35,450 nt of DNA, from the NCBI RefSeq assembly GCF_015714725.1, contig NZ_WBKM01000134.1, positions 1-35,450 on the forward strand, in the 5' to 3' direction. Positions 7,562 to 15,107 of this stretch are shown here, in pieces. The notes under the pieces were generated by a model. The model had not been told where the DNA came from. It saw nothing but the letters and a program-made list of their open reading frames with translations, and made no database searches. The position numbers were made by a program, and so were the translations under genes. This DNA is from Nostoc sp. WHI (lineage in GTDB: Bacteria; Cyanobacteriota; Cyanobacteriia; Cyanobacteriales; Nostocaceae). Within the stretch, counting starts at the first letter, position 1; each line of letters starts with the position of its first letter.

Positions 7562-7876
7562 ATGCTGGACTTTCTTAATCCCCTTTTAAATCGCCATCCA
7601 GAGCGAGTCAAAGCCAACGTCGAACTTTACACATGGCAAACTTGTCCTTACTGCATTCGTGCCAAGATGTTGCTCTGGTGGAAAGGTGTAAATTTCACTG
7701 AATATAAGATTGACGGTGACGAAGCAGCCAGAGCTAAAATGGCAGAACGCGCTAACGGACGCCGTACCGTACCACAAATTTTTATCAATAATCAGCACAT
7801 TGGCGGCTGCGATGACCTTTATCAACTAGACACACAAAGTCAACTCGATCCCCTTTTAACCCAAGCCGCTATTTAG
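7562..7876 (+). CDS. grxC: Glutaredoxin 3 (dithiol, GrxC type)
   Basis: This 104-aa thiol oxidoreductase reduces disulfides and glutathione mixed disulfides using glutathione. The redox motif CPYC is at residues 28-31 within YTWQTCPYCIRAK. The glutathione-site TVPQIFI and the GG-C-DDLY segment (IGGCDDLYQL) follow. I chose ATG 7562 (MLDFLNPLL); a TTG five codons upstream at 7547 is possible but adds nothing family-like. The 20-residue N-terminal extension before the fold is typical of the cyanobacterial form. In some relatives gshB follows grxC; here a repeat-filled gap and tadA follow instead. Confidence 0.93.
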   Translation: MLDFLNPLLNRHPERVKANVELYTWQTCPYCIRAKMLLWWKGVNFTEYKIDGDEAARAKMAERANGRRTVPQIFINNQHIGGCDDLYQLDTQSQLDPLLTQAAI

Positions 7877-8270
7877 AAATCAAATTAGCCCCCAACCGTT
7901 GGCTTGGTGATCCTAAATTTAAGAATTTTGAATTGTATAGCCCCACACTTATAGTTTGCGGGCTATATAAAAACTTAACTTGATAAGGCTTTCCTCGTTC
8001 CCAGGCTCCGCCTGGGAATGCATTCATTGAGTCTCTGGCTCAATATCTAACTGGAGGCAGCAGCCCCTAATTAGACATTCCCATGCTCTGCATGGGAACG
8101 AGAGAACAATGGGAAATCGAGCTTTTTTCGACTTGTGTGTACACCGTAGCGTTTCTAGCCTCTGGCTGGAAATGAGGTTTTAAAGCAGTTTTAGCTTAAG
8201 TTGACACCAATGGCAAGATGCCCATCCTAGAAAACGTGTTGAATTTTGAAATTTTTATATTGATCAGAAT
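7877..8270. other. Intergenic region grxC-tadA, filled partly by a hairpin repeat cluster
   Basis: Beyond the hairpin cluster at 7993-8104 the gap holds ordinary AT-rich sequence; I see no gene. Confidence 0.7.
7993..8104. repeat. Interspersed multi-hairpin repeat (TCCCAGGC/TCCCATGC family)
   Basis: Three stem-loops lie in a row: TCCCAGGC/GCCTGGGA (7999-8017), ATTGAG/CTCAAT (8026-8044) and TCCCATGC/GCATGGGA (8079-8097). The outer ends CTCGTTCCC and GGGAACGAG also form an inverted repeat. Such CTCGTTCCCA...GGGAACGAG elements are, from memory, dispersed in many filamentous cyanobacterial genomes. They could be REP-like or form a structured transcript. Confidence 0.75.
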
Positions 8271-8756
8271 ATGCTAACTAAATACACGGAATATCTTATA
8301 CATCAACAATGGATGAGTTGTGCCCTAGAATTAGCAAAAGCAGCAGGTGATGCAGGTGAAGTGCCTGTAGGTGCTGTTATCATTGATTCAACTGGCAAAT
8401 TGCTGGCACAAGGAGAAAACAGAAAAGAGCGCGACAAAGACCCTACCGCTCATGCGGAAATTCTCGTTCTCAAGACAGCTGCAACAACTTTACAAAATTG
8501 GCATCTTAATGAATGCACCCTCTACGTAACTCTTGAACCTTGCCCGATGTGTGCAGGTGCCATTGTCCAAGCGCGTCTAGGATCACTTGTATATGGAGTA
8601 GACGATACAAAAACTGGCGCAATTCGTACAGTTATTAACATACCCGATAGCGCTGCTTCTAATCACCGCTTACAGGTAATCGGAGGCATTCTGGAGTCAG
8701 CTTGTCGTCAGCAATTACAGGCTTGGTTTGCCACTAGGCGGCGTAGAGGAAACTAA
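8271..8756 (+). CDS. tadA: tRNA-specific adenosine deaminase
   Basis: This 161-aa zinc enzyme deaminates adenosine-34 to inosine in tRNA(Arg) ACG, which is needed to read CGN codons. The cytidine-deaminase-type site is complete: His61-Ala-Glu63 (TAHAEILVL) and Cys91-Pro-Met-Cys94 (LEPCPMCAGAI). GEVPVGAVII and the later YGVDDTKTGA are TadA-typical. Length is normal. The start ATG at 8271 follows a weak upstream region, and residues 1-15 fit family N-termini. It stands alone between a repeat cluster and the acyltransferase gene. Confidence 0.95.
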   Translation: MLTKYTEYLIHQQWMSCALELAKAAGDAGEVPVGAVIIDSTGKLLAQGENRKERDKDPTAHAEILVLKTAATTLQNWHLNECTLYVTLEPCPMCAGAIVQARLGSLVYGVDDTKTGAIRTVINIPDSAASNHRLQVIGGILESACRQQLQAWFATRRRRGN

Positions 8757-8859
8757 CGGACAGAGGTAAAACTGTCCATCCGGTACTACACAAGTCACGC
8801 AAGAGAATCTACGGTGTAACTAATCAGACTTTTCGTTAAATTTCACCTGTTAATCAGCT

Positions 8860-9627
8860 GTGTCTTTCATGATGGAACTTTACTCTTCATCCGATACCTG
8901 CCAGCGCACACTAGCAAATCCTCAGGTGGCTCCTACTACCTCAAGGGTTTCTCCTTGGTTAAGTCCTCTAGCATATTTATTAGGGCGTCACTGCCTATTA
9001 CCATTATTCTTTGGGCAAATTAGAATAACCGGACAAAAAAATATCCCCACAACTGGGCCTGTGATCCTTGCGCCTACCCATCGGGCGCGTTGGGATGCAT
9101 TGGTCATACCCTACGCTACTGCTGATTGTATAAGAGGACAAGACTTGCGGTTCATGGTGACTATTGACGAATGCCAAGGTTTGCAAGGCTGGTTTGTGCG
9201 ACGTTTGGGGGGGTTTGCCGTAAATTCTAAGCGTCCGTCAATCCACACGCTACGACATGGAGTTGAGCTACTTCAGCAGAAAAGAGCTTTGGTCATCTTT
9301 CCAGAAGGTAACATTTTTCGTGATGGTCAAGTTCACCAGTTGAAGCCTGGAATTGCCCGTCTTGCTTTGAGTGCTGAATCTAGTGATTCCGGGCTGGGAG
9401 TGACAATTATACCCATAGGCATCAATTACAGCCAACCTTATCCAAATTGGGGTACAGATGTGAGCATTAACATTGGCTCCGCAATCAAAGTAAGGGATTA
9501 CATGAGTGGCTGTATAAAACAAGATGCCAAAAGCATTACATCTGATTTAGCAAAGGCACTGCAACAATTAAGCCATCAAGAAACAAAAATTACTAATCAT
9601 GCATTTGCAGAAATCACTAATTCTTGA
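8860..9627 (+). CDS. 1-acyl-sn-glycerol-3-phosphate acyltransferase family protein (PlsC-like)
   Basis: This 255-aa membrane-associated acyltransferase probably transfers a fatty acyl group to lysophosphatidate in phospholipid/glycolipid synthesis. The catalytic HX4D box is His74-RARW-Asp79 (PTHRARWDAL) and the substrate-binding FPEG is at 147-150 (LVIFPEGNIFRDG). GFAVNSKR gives the intermediate conserved arginine block. A hydrophobic stretch near residues 31-52 may anchor it in the membrane. The start may be GTG 8860, or ATG 8869 or 8872; none has a strong Shine-Dalgarno. Cyanobacteria encode several PlsC paralogues, so the precise substrate is uncertain. Confidence 0.88.
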   Translation: MSFMMELYSSSDTCQRTLANPQVAPTTSRVSPWLSPLAYLLGRHCLLPLFFGQIRITGQKNIPTTGPVILAPTHRARWDALVIPYATADCIRGQDLRFMVTIDECQGLQGWFVRRLGGFAVNSKRPSIHTLRHGVELLQQKRALVIFPEGNIFRDGQVHQLKPGIARLALSAESSDSGLGVTIIPIGINYSQPYPNWGTDVSINIGSAIKVRDYMSGCIKQDAKSITSDLAKALQQLSHQETKITNHAFAEITNS

Positions 9628-10005
9628 TCTCGTCAAGCATCAAGAGTCTCAAGGCTGGCTCTTAACCATTAACCGTGCATGATCAATAAATTGGGCGTTG
9701 CACAATTGCGAGATGATTTGTCCCACGCAGAGGAGCCAGTGCGGTCTTCTCCCTACAGCCCTTCTGCTAAAGGAGACGCTACGCGAACGGGCATCATAAG
9801 GCAGACGCTGGCGTCTTCCCTTGAGAGAAGGGGAGACGCCAAAAGTTAGTTAATATACAGGGGTAATGGGAACTCTATTAAACCGATTTTTAGTCTAAAT
9901 CAGAGATACTTAGGATGTAGCTTTGCTTTGTCGAAGACCAAAACAGAGTTAAGATACCCGAAGTTTCCATAATTTTTTTATATAGTTGTCGCACTAATTG
10001 ATCCC
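9628..10005. other. Intergenic region with interspersed repeat
   Basis: The gap holds the palindromic repeat at 9765-9838 and the presumed promoter of the secreted-protein gene. No further gene is visible. Confidence 0.65.
9765..9838. repeat. Interspersed palindromic repeat (GGAGACGCTACGCGAACG family)
   Basis: GGAGACGCTACGCGAACG is followed by the palindrome GACGCTGGCGTC and by the near-palindrome TTCCCTTGAGAGAAGGGGA. This family of GC-rich palindromic repeats is common between genes in Nostoc-type genomes. Related pieces occur in this window near 11140, 18370 and 28870. Confidence 0.7.
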
Positions 10006-10614
10006 ATGAACACTGTTGCCGCTGTTACCTTGATGCACCGTACTCTTTTATCAGTCATAGCAGTCCTCAGCCTGCTATCACCTGTGAATGCTCAGGTATC
10101 ACAGTCACCAGGCACTACTAGCCAACCACAACCTATTGACCCCAACGATCCCAATAACCTTCGCCCCATAACCCAAAGTAACAGCCTTTTGAGCATTGAA
10201 GGAGGCGATCGCCTCATGAAAGATGCAGAACAAGCTGTTTCTGCTCAAAACTACCCCTTAGCTGCCAAGAAACTGCAAGAAGCACGTCAGGTTTATAATC
10301 AGCTATCTAATTTTTATCAAGAGTTAAACACTAGCTTTTCGGGAATTGACAATAGAGTTTCTGATTCTCAGCGGCAAAAAGCTCTATTAACAGCCCAAAA
10401 GCGAGATGAAGCGACCTTTCAGCTAGCATTGGTACATCGAGCCCAAAATCAGCCAGAATTAGCTGTACCCTTGTTGATTCAAATAATTAAGAGTCAAAAT
10501 CCAACGCGCGATTTAGGCAAGAAAGCCTATAAACAGTTGTTTGAATTGGGTTTTGTTGATTCTCCTTATCCCAAAGAAGGTGGTAGTTCATCTTCCTCAT
10601 CCCAAAATAAATAA
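10006..10614 (+). CDS. Putative secreted helical (TPR-like) protein, unknown function
   Basis: This 202-aa protein has a likely signal peptide: a hydrophobic core LLSVIAVLSLLSPVNAQ with cleavage probable after the A-Q region near residue 29. ATG 10033 (MHRTLL) is an alternative start giving a more standard signal peptide. A Pro/Gln/Asn-rich linker (residues 33-58) follows. Residues 68-185 look all-helical, with spacing like tetratricopeptide repeats: AEQAVSAQNYPLAAKKLQEARQ and ALVHRAQNQPELAVPLLIQI. The C-terminus is a short Ser tract. It is probably exported to periplasm or envelope; no enzyme motif is visible. It is separate from the bolA gene downstream. Confidence 0.75.
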   Translation: MNTVAAVTLMHRTLLSVIAVLSLLSPVNAQVSQSPGTTSQPQPIDPNDPNNLRPITQSNSLLSIEGGDRLMKDAEQAVSAQNYPLAAKKLQEARQVYNQLSNFYQELNTSFSGIDNRVSDSQRQKALLTAQKRDEATFQLALVHRAQNQPELAVPLLIQIIKSQNPTRDLGKKAYKQLFELGFVDSPYPKEGGSSSSSSQNK

Positions 10615-10839
10615 ATTAAATTTTTGTTGCCTGTTTTTGCCCATCTCCTCATCTCCCTGAGCAGTACCTTGAAACGCTCCAGTGCTAAGATAGGATTTAT
10701 CTGCCCTAGCTTTTACAGCGTTCTCAAAAATCCACCTCAGAGACGCATTTATCCCCAGCCTTGCCAAAACCTGAAGTTGGCACAGGCATTTGCTCTATAT
10801 CTGTTAATAATAGAAAAGTAAGTTTTTTCAGGAATAGCG

Positions 10840-11097
10840 ATGATTAGTCCGCAGCAGGTTGAGGCAATGATCAAGGCGGAACTGCCAGACGCCCAGGTTC
10901 AGGTGCAAGACTTGACTGGTGGCGGTGACCACTATCAGGTGACAGTAGTTTCATCGCATTTTGCAGGTAAGGGACTGGTGCAGCAGCACCAGTTAATTTA
11001 TGGTGCGTTGAAGCAAGCTGTGTCATCGGAAGCGATTCATGCCTTAGCATTAAAAACATACACTCCCGAAGCTTGGCAAGCAACAGCAAGTTCCTAA
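10840..11097 (+). CDS. bolA: BolA family protein
   Basis: This 85-aa protein has the BolA fold signature: an N-terminal helix [21 protein letters not shown], then [31 protein letters not shown]. The His in GGDHYQV and the C-terminal [13 protein letters not shown] segment (His residue) are candidates for [2Fe-2S] ligation. BolA proteins pair with CGFS monothiol glutaredoxins to hold an iron-sulfur cluster in iron sensing and cluster trafficking. The CGFS glutaredoxin gene begins 110 bases downstream on the same strand, supporting a functional pair. Length is typical of the short form. Confidence 0.93.
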   Translation: MISPQQVEAMIKAELPDAQVQVQDLTGGGDHYQVTVVSSHFAGKGLVQQHQLIYGALKQAVSSEAIHALALKTYTPEAWQATASS

Positions 11098-11175
11098 AGT
11101 TAGGAGTTAGGAGTTATGAATTTTTCACTCCTCACTCTTCACCGGAGGCGGAGCGTCTCCGGCTCCGCTCTACAC
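11098..11175. repeat. Heptamer (AGTTAGG) and GC-rich palindromic repeat patch
   Basis: AGTTAGG occurs in tandem at the start, followed by an inverted GCGGAGC/GCTCCGC pair near 11145-11168. It lies between bolA and grxD and may form a hairpin in a joint transcript. Confidence 0.6.
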
Positions 11176-11207
11176 TCCATTAATGCAATGCAGGAAACAC
11201 AAACACC

Positions 11208-11531
11208 ATGACACCAGAACTCAAAGATCAAATTGATAACTTGTTACAACAGAACAAGATTTTGGTTTTCATTAAGGGAACCAAGTTAATGCCCCAATGT
11301 GGTTTCTCCAACAACGTTGTGCAGATTCTCAATACTTTGGGAGTTCCCTTCGAGGCGATTGACGTTTTATCAGACAATGAAATCCGCCAAGGAATTAAAG
11401 AATACTCTAACTGGCCGACAATTCCCCAAGTCTATTTAGATGGTCAATTTCTTGGTGGTTCTGATATCTTGATTGAACTGTACCAGAAAGGTGAATTGCA
11501 GCAAAAGGTTGAAGTAGCACTCGCTTCCTAA
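11208..11531 (+). CDS. grxD: Monothiol CGFS glutaredoxin (Grx4/GrxD type)
   Basis: This 107-aa protein carries the monothiol active site CGFS (31-34) in KGTKLMPQCGFSNNVVQIL, plus the glutathione-binding WPTIPQVYLDG and GGSDI. Such proteins bind a glutathione-ligated [2Fe-2S] cluster as homodimers, or heterodimers with BolA, and pass clusters to acceptor proteins. The neighbouring bolA gene fits this role. It is distinct from the dithiol CPYC glutaredoxin at 7562. Length is standard. Two hairpins with T-rich tails follow the stop codon. Confidence 0.96.
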   Translation: MTPELKDQIDNLLQQNKILVFIKGTKLMPQCGFSNNVVQILNTLGVPFEAIDVLSDNEIRQGIKEYSNWPTIPQVYLDGQFLGGSDILIELYQKGELQQKVEVALAS

Positions 11532-11570
11532 GGTCTTTTTTACAACAAACCAGAGGCTATGCTGCTAAAT

Positions 11571-11656
11571 TTGCCTTTGGCAATAAAGGCAATGTGCCGT
11601 TTTTAATGTCCTTGAAAGGGGAAATAAATAATATTTCCCCTTTCAAGGGTTTTTTT
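11571..11656 (+). terminator. Tandem rho-independent terminators after grxD
   Basis: TTGCCTTT (11571-11578) pairs with AAAGGCAA (11585-11592), followed by GTTTTTA. A stronger hairpin follows: CCTTGAAAGGGGAAATA pairs with TATTTCCCCTTTCAAGG (11610-11648), then seven T (11650-11656). The second stem is about 17 bp with a short AT loop. Confidence 0.92.
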
Positions 11657-11885
11657 AATAGTTTTCTGACAAAAATACTTAAGCTGTCTTGGAATTGATT
11701 TCAAGGCAGGTCACAAATCTCCTCAGTCACATCGGCAAGACCAAATATAGGGCTGAGGAGATGCGTCTTAATCAATACAATATCTCCAAAATCTCACACC
11801 ACGACAACCTGTTGACCAATACAGATAATATGCTATAATCATCTGCGGTGATTAACGATTACGAACAATGGCCAGCTAAATGGTA
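11657..11885. other. Intergenic structured stretch with a 10-bp inverted repeat
   Basis: ATCTCCTCAG (11717-11726) and CTGAGGAGAT (11753-11762) are perfect inverted repeats around 26 bases. A smaller CTTG/CAAG pair precedes them. No ORF is credible here. It lies beyond the grxD terminators and convergent to the gene at 11886, so any transcript would be separate. Confidence 0.5.
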
Positions 11886-12134
11886 TTAGTAGTAATCGGG
11901 TTGGGGCTGTGGCTGGGGTACTGCAAAATTTGACCCATCGTACAAGTAGCGGCTGGCTTCCTCTTCTAAACGATGAATCAAAAAAGCTTCAATGACGTTG
12001 CTGTGCCGCAGTGCGGCTAGATATCCATCCAAATACATCCGCATATCATCTGTGCGATAACCGCGATTCCATAGCTCTACGAAGGCGTCGGTGAGTCTTT
12101 GGTAATAGCGGATGGTTTGTGTGTCTTGGAGCAT
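11886..12134 (-). CDS. Conserved small cyanobacterial protein (probably DUF6761)
   Basis: This 82-aa protein opens MLQDTQTIRYYQRLTDAF and continues VELWNRGYRTDDMRMYLDGY. I recognise this as a small family conserved among cyanobacteria; the DUF6761 name is from memory. It is predicted mostly helical, with acidic and aromatic residues, and ends in a Pro-Gln tail (VPQPQPQPDYY). There is no signal peptide or membrane segment, so it is likely cytoplasmic. Function is unknown. It is transcribed away from the response regulator at 12716, with a 581-base divergent gap. Confidence 0.8.
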   Translation of the reverse strand: MLQDTQTIRYYQRLTDAFVELWNRGYRTDDMRMYLDGYLAALRHSNVIEAFLIHRLEEEASRYLYDGSNFAVPQPQPQPDYY

Positions 12135-12715
12135 AACTGCTGTATTAATCTCTTTGGAATGAGAATTGTAAATGATTCACGCCCAAATGGGAAGTGTAAT
12201 TTCCCCTTGACTTTAACAAAAAGTCAACATATTTACTTTTGCCAGTACTCTCCTAGTAGCTACAAACTACTTCAATCCTATTCCAGAAAATACAGATTCT
12301 ACTTATCGGCTAAACTATCTTTATGATTCTCCCCATCAACAGCCCGATTGTATTGGTGCTATATTCGTATGTGTGGGGACTAATTTTTGCAAAAAGAATC
12401 TACTTTCACCATCAAGCTGAAAAACTGTTGTAAAAGTTAGCTGGTTTGTTTATAAATATCTGGCACATTACACCCATCTAAAACCAGAATGTTAAGTTAA
12501 AAGAACTTTTAATAAGTCTAACAACTCTTTTTATAAGTTTAACAAAAATTTAAGAATATTTCTCATCGCCTTTTGGCAAGGCACAAATTAAAGATATTTC
12601 CACTATTTTTATGAGGAAATGTAAAGCTAATAGGAGTTGAAGTAACAAAGGCTACAAAACCTTAGACATGGGCTTGTTACTTTGAAAATTATCGACGCTA
12701 AGGGGTCTTGCCACC
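12135..12715. other. Divergent intergenic region with spaced direct repeats
   Basis: The 581-base AT-rich gap holds promoters for the small protein and the response regulator. Three related copies of TAAGTYTAACA-like sequence begin near 12493, 12513 and 12534, spaced 20-21 bases, about two helical turns. No gene is credible inside. Confidence 0.55.
12493..12544 (+). promoter_or_regulatory. Three direct repeats, 20-21 bp spacing, possible regulator site
   Basis: TAAGTTAAAAG (12493), TAAGTCTAACA (12513) and TAAGTTTAACA (12534) form a phased series about 170-220 bases upstream of the OmpR-type regulator gene. OmpR-family proteins bind phased direct repeats, so autoregulation is possible. This is inference only, in an AT-rich region. 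Confidence 0.35.
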
Positions 12716-13486
12716 GTGGGTTCGGTTTGTATAGAAATCATTGAAGGGAATCCCCATCTGAGGTCATTACTAGGTTGGCACTTGCAACAACTAGAATACC
12801 GGGTGCATCAAGCTGCGAGTATTTATCAAGCAAGGGAAGTATTTTTAAGCCATCAACCAACATTGGTGGTCTTGGATGCAGATTTGCCTGATGGTGATGG
12901 CATTGAGTTTTGTCGTTGGTTGCATCGTCAGCAGCAACCTCTTATCTTAATGCTATCTGCCCGTAATAGTGAAGCTGATATCGTCGCAGGTTTAAAGGCG
13001 GGTGCAGATGATTATCTAAGCAAACCTTTTGGAATGCAAGAGTTTTTGGCAAGGGTAGAGGCACTGATTCGCCGTAAGCGCACAGCTAATGCACCAGCTT
13101 ATCTGGATTATGGCACTTTGCAAATCGATTTAGTTCAGCGCCGGGTTCGCTTCCAGGGAGAGTTTATTGACTTAACGCCCCAAGAATTCAGTTTACTGTA
13201 CGTTTTAGCACAAGCTGGGGGAGTGCCTCTGAGTAGGTCGGAATTGCTGCGTCGTGCTTGGCCTGACGCTATCGATAACCCTCGTACCATTGATACTCAT
13301 GTTTTGTCGCTGCGGAAAAAGGTTGAACTTGATCCCCGCCAACCCAATTTGATTCAAACTATCCGCAATGTAGGATACCGTTTTAACATGGAAATTTTGA
13401 ATACCAATATTCCACTGTCACAAACAAAATTAACTAGAGAAAGATTTAGTAATCAACGTTCAACACTTAGTAGTAGTCAAGTGTAA
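12716..13486 (+). CDS. OmpR/PhoB-family response regulator with atypical acidic pocket
   Basis: This 256-aa protein has a receiver domain (about 4-120) and a winged-helix DNA-binding domain (about 127-227, with LTPQEFSLLYVLAQ, IDTHVLSLRKKVE and IRNVGYRF). The phospho-acceptor would be Asp54 (VVLDADLPDGDG), with Ser81 (MLSARN) and Lys103 (YLSKPF) present. The usual pair of acidic residues near the N-terminus is changed: IIEGN gives Glu10-Gly11 instead of Asp/Glu-Asp. This weakens the magnesium site, so phosphorylation may be poor or absent, as in some cyanobacterial regulators of the NblR type. The C-terminal 30 residues are a polar tail. The start is GTG 12716. No sensor kinase is adjacent. 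Confidence 0.9.
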   Translation: MGSVCIEIIEGNPHLRSLLGWHLQQLEYRVHQAASIYQAREVFLSHQPTLVVLDADLPDGDGIEFCRWLHRQQQPLILMLSARNSEADIVAGLKAGADDYLSKPFGMQEFLARVEALIRRKRTANAPAYLDYGTLQIDLVQRRVRFQGEFIDLTPQEFSLLYVLAQAGGVPLSRSELLRRAWPDAIDNPRTIDTHVLSLRKKVELDPRQPNLIQTIRNVGYRFNMEILNTNIPLSQTKLTRERFSNQRSTLSSSQV

Positions 13487-13535
13487 TGGAAGTGGGAGTG
13501 GGGAGTAGGGAGTGGGGAATGGGGGACAAGAGAGA
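13487..13535. repeat. G-rich heptamer repeat (GGGGAGT-type STRR)
   Basis: Degenerate tandem units of GGGGAGT/GGGGAAT follow the response-regulator stop codon. The same family occurs in frame inside the gene at 25788 and at the right edge of the window. Confidence 0.7.
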
Positions 13536-13587
13536 TGAGGAGAATAACTCATGCCCAATGCTCAATGACGATTGACTAATTCAAACT

Positions 13588-14361
13588 TTAAAATCCAAAA
13601 TCGTCTTGAGCTTCTGCTTGAATTAAGCTTTCTCGTAATTGAACCCAGTCTATCTCAGAGACTTTTTGATTTGCCAATAAATGACCTTGCTGTAGATGTA
13701 ATAACCGAGTGCAAAAAATCTGGGCTAGTTCCAGTTGATGATTTACCATCAAAATTGTAGTTTGATGAGTTTGACTTAACTGGGTTAAGACTTGCATTAG
13801 ATGAGAAGCTGTACCAATATCTAGGGCAGAGGTTGGCTCATCTAATAATAATATTTTAGGCTGGATGACTAGGGCGCGAGCGATCGCTACTAATTGTCGT
13901 TGTCCCGCAGAAAGTTGCACCTCTGTTCGGCCTAACCATTCACTGGGAATATGCAGTTGTTCTATCCAATGACTGACTCGTTGCTGAATTGTCTGTTTGG
14001 GCAAACCACGCAAAACTAAAGGATAAGCCAAGGCTTGCCCAACTGTCATGCCCAACAGTTTTGATTCTTGCAATACAAGTGTCACCATCTGGCGTAACTG
14101 GATGACAGGAATTTGGCGATATTCTTGATTTTCTAGATAGATTTTGCCACTCGTGGGTTCAATTAGGCGATTGAGGAGGTGTAATAACGAAGTTTTTCCA
14201 GCGCCTACTGGCCCCAAAATGGCAAGTCGATCGCTCTGGAATACCTCAAAGGAAATATCCTGCAATATGGGATACCCTTGCTGATTGCCGGGAAGTTGGG
14301 TTTTCAGCTTTGTAAAAAGATTAACTTGCTCTAGCCTGAATGTGGCTTTTGCTGTATTCAA
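13588..14361 (-). CDS. ABC transporter ATP-binding protein, substrate unknown
   Basis: This 257-aa ATPase has Walker A GPVGAGKT (50-57), Q-loop Gln99, a signature LSAGQ (151-155, Ala replacing the usual first Gly), Walker B ILLLDEP (171-177) and H-loop His209. About 30 N-terminal residues precede the domain. The only start available is TTG at 14361, next to a heptamer-rich stretch, with no clear Shine-Dalgarno, so the start is uncertain. Its overall pattern resembles small ATPases of the FetA/YbbL or polar amino acid types, but no cognate FetB or standard permease is adjacent. The gene upstream on the same strand encodes a three-segment membrane protein that may be a partner. Confidence 0.82.
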   Translation of the reverse strand: MNTAKATFRLEQVNLFTKLKTQLPGNQQGYPILQDISFEVFQSDRLAILGPVGAGKTSLLHLLNRLIEPTSGKIYLENQEYRQIPVIQLRQMVTLVLQESKLLGMTVGQALAYPLVLRGLPKQTIQQRVSHWIEQLHIPSEWLGRTEVQLSAGQRQLVAIARALVIQPKILLLDEPTSALDIGTASHLMQVLTQLSQTHQTTILMVNHQLELAQIFCTRLLHLQQGHLLANQKVSEIDWVQLRESLIQAEAQDDFGF

Positions 14362-14394
14362 GGGGAGTGGGGGAGAAATAATTAATGCCCAATT

Positions 14395-14961
14395 TTAAGT
14401 TAATTGTGCAGTAGTTAAGGCTGTAGCGATCGCCCAGCCATCGACTAATAATAGCAGCAGGGTGAATCCCAGTAAAATTAGGTACATCCACGGTTGTGCT
14501 AAAGGGCGAACATCTGTGGTGTCAATGCCCGTCTTTGTTTGCACGAGTTGCACGAAACGGGCAAATCCAGCTACACGCATCGGTAATAAATAAGCTTTCC
14601 CATCCTGGCTGAGGAAATAATAAACCAGCCCTCCTTGACCAGTAGTGCGGGGTTTTAACTCTTTCACTTCTGACCAAGGTAATAACCAGCCTTTACGAAA
14701 AAAGCGAGGCACCCAGGCGGGGTAAGTAACTTGAATTCCCTGGTCATCTACCAGTACTTGTTCAGTCAATACAGCATACAAGGCAACTAAGCCGATGCTA
14801 ATCCCTATCCACAATAATCCTGGGGGTACGGGTGCAGCCGTTACCTGCGATAAGAAGGGTAATGGAACTGTGAGTGCTATGTATAGACTCAGCAGCGTTA
14901 TCCGAATCAAAGGAGACAGACGGAAAACAGAAGTTGAGATATTGGCTAAGTTTACTGTCAC
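14395..14961 (-). CDS. Membrane protein with central PH-like soluble segment, unknown function
   Basis: This 188-aa protein has about three hydrophobic segments (around 17-38, 47-66 and 158-182). Between them is a soluble stretch with VLVDDQGIQVTYPAWVPRF and LLPWSEVKELKPR, the pattern of bacterial PH-like domains of membrane proteins. The start is GTG 14961. It ends 33 bases before the ABC ATPase start on the same strand, so the two are probably co-transcribed. It lacks the EAA-type loop expected of an ABC permease, so a direct transporter role is not shown. It looks like a conserved cyanobacterial protein but I cannot name a function. Confidence 0.75.
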   Translation of the reverse strand: MTVNLANISTSVFRLSPLIRITLLSLYIALTVPLPFLSQVTAAPVPPGLLWIGISIGLVALYAVLTEQVLVDDQGIQVTYPAWVPRFFRKGWLLPWSEVKELKPRTTGQGGLVYYFLSQDGKAYLLPMRVAGFARFVQLVQTKTGIDTTDVRPLAQPWMYLILLGFTLLLLLVDGWAIATALTTAQLT

Positions 14962-15011
14962 GGCTCAATTACAATGCTTTTCTTCATTGTAGGGTAGGTC
15001 TATGTTATCCA

Positions 15012-15039
15012 ATTTTGGATTTTGGATTTTAGATTTTAG
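15012..15039. repeat. Heptamer tandem repeat (ATTTTGG/ATTTTAG, 4 copies)
   Basis: Two ATTTTGG units followed by two ATTTTAG units form an uninterrupted heptamer array between the membrane protein and the DUF4079 gene. Confidence 0.85.
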
Positions 15040-15107
15040 ATTCAAAAGAGCAATCAAGTCAGGGGCTTCTGTCATTTAATTTTAGATTTTGGAGGGCAAA
15101 TTATCCT

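Noticed and set aside
8758..8777. GGACAG/CTGTCC hairpin after tadA as a terminator
   Set aside because: No T-run follows; the stem is only six base pairs.
10624..10821. 65-codon TTG frame between the secreted-protein gene and bolA
   Set aside because: No Shine-Dalgarno, no family pattern, weak composition.
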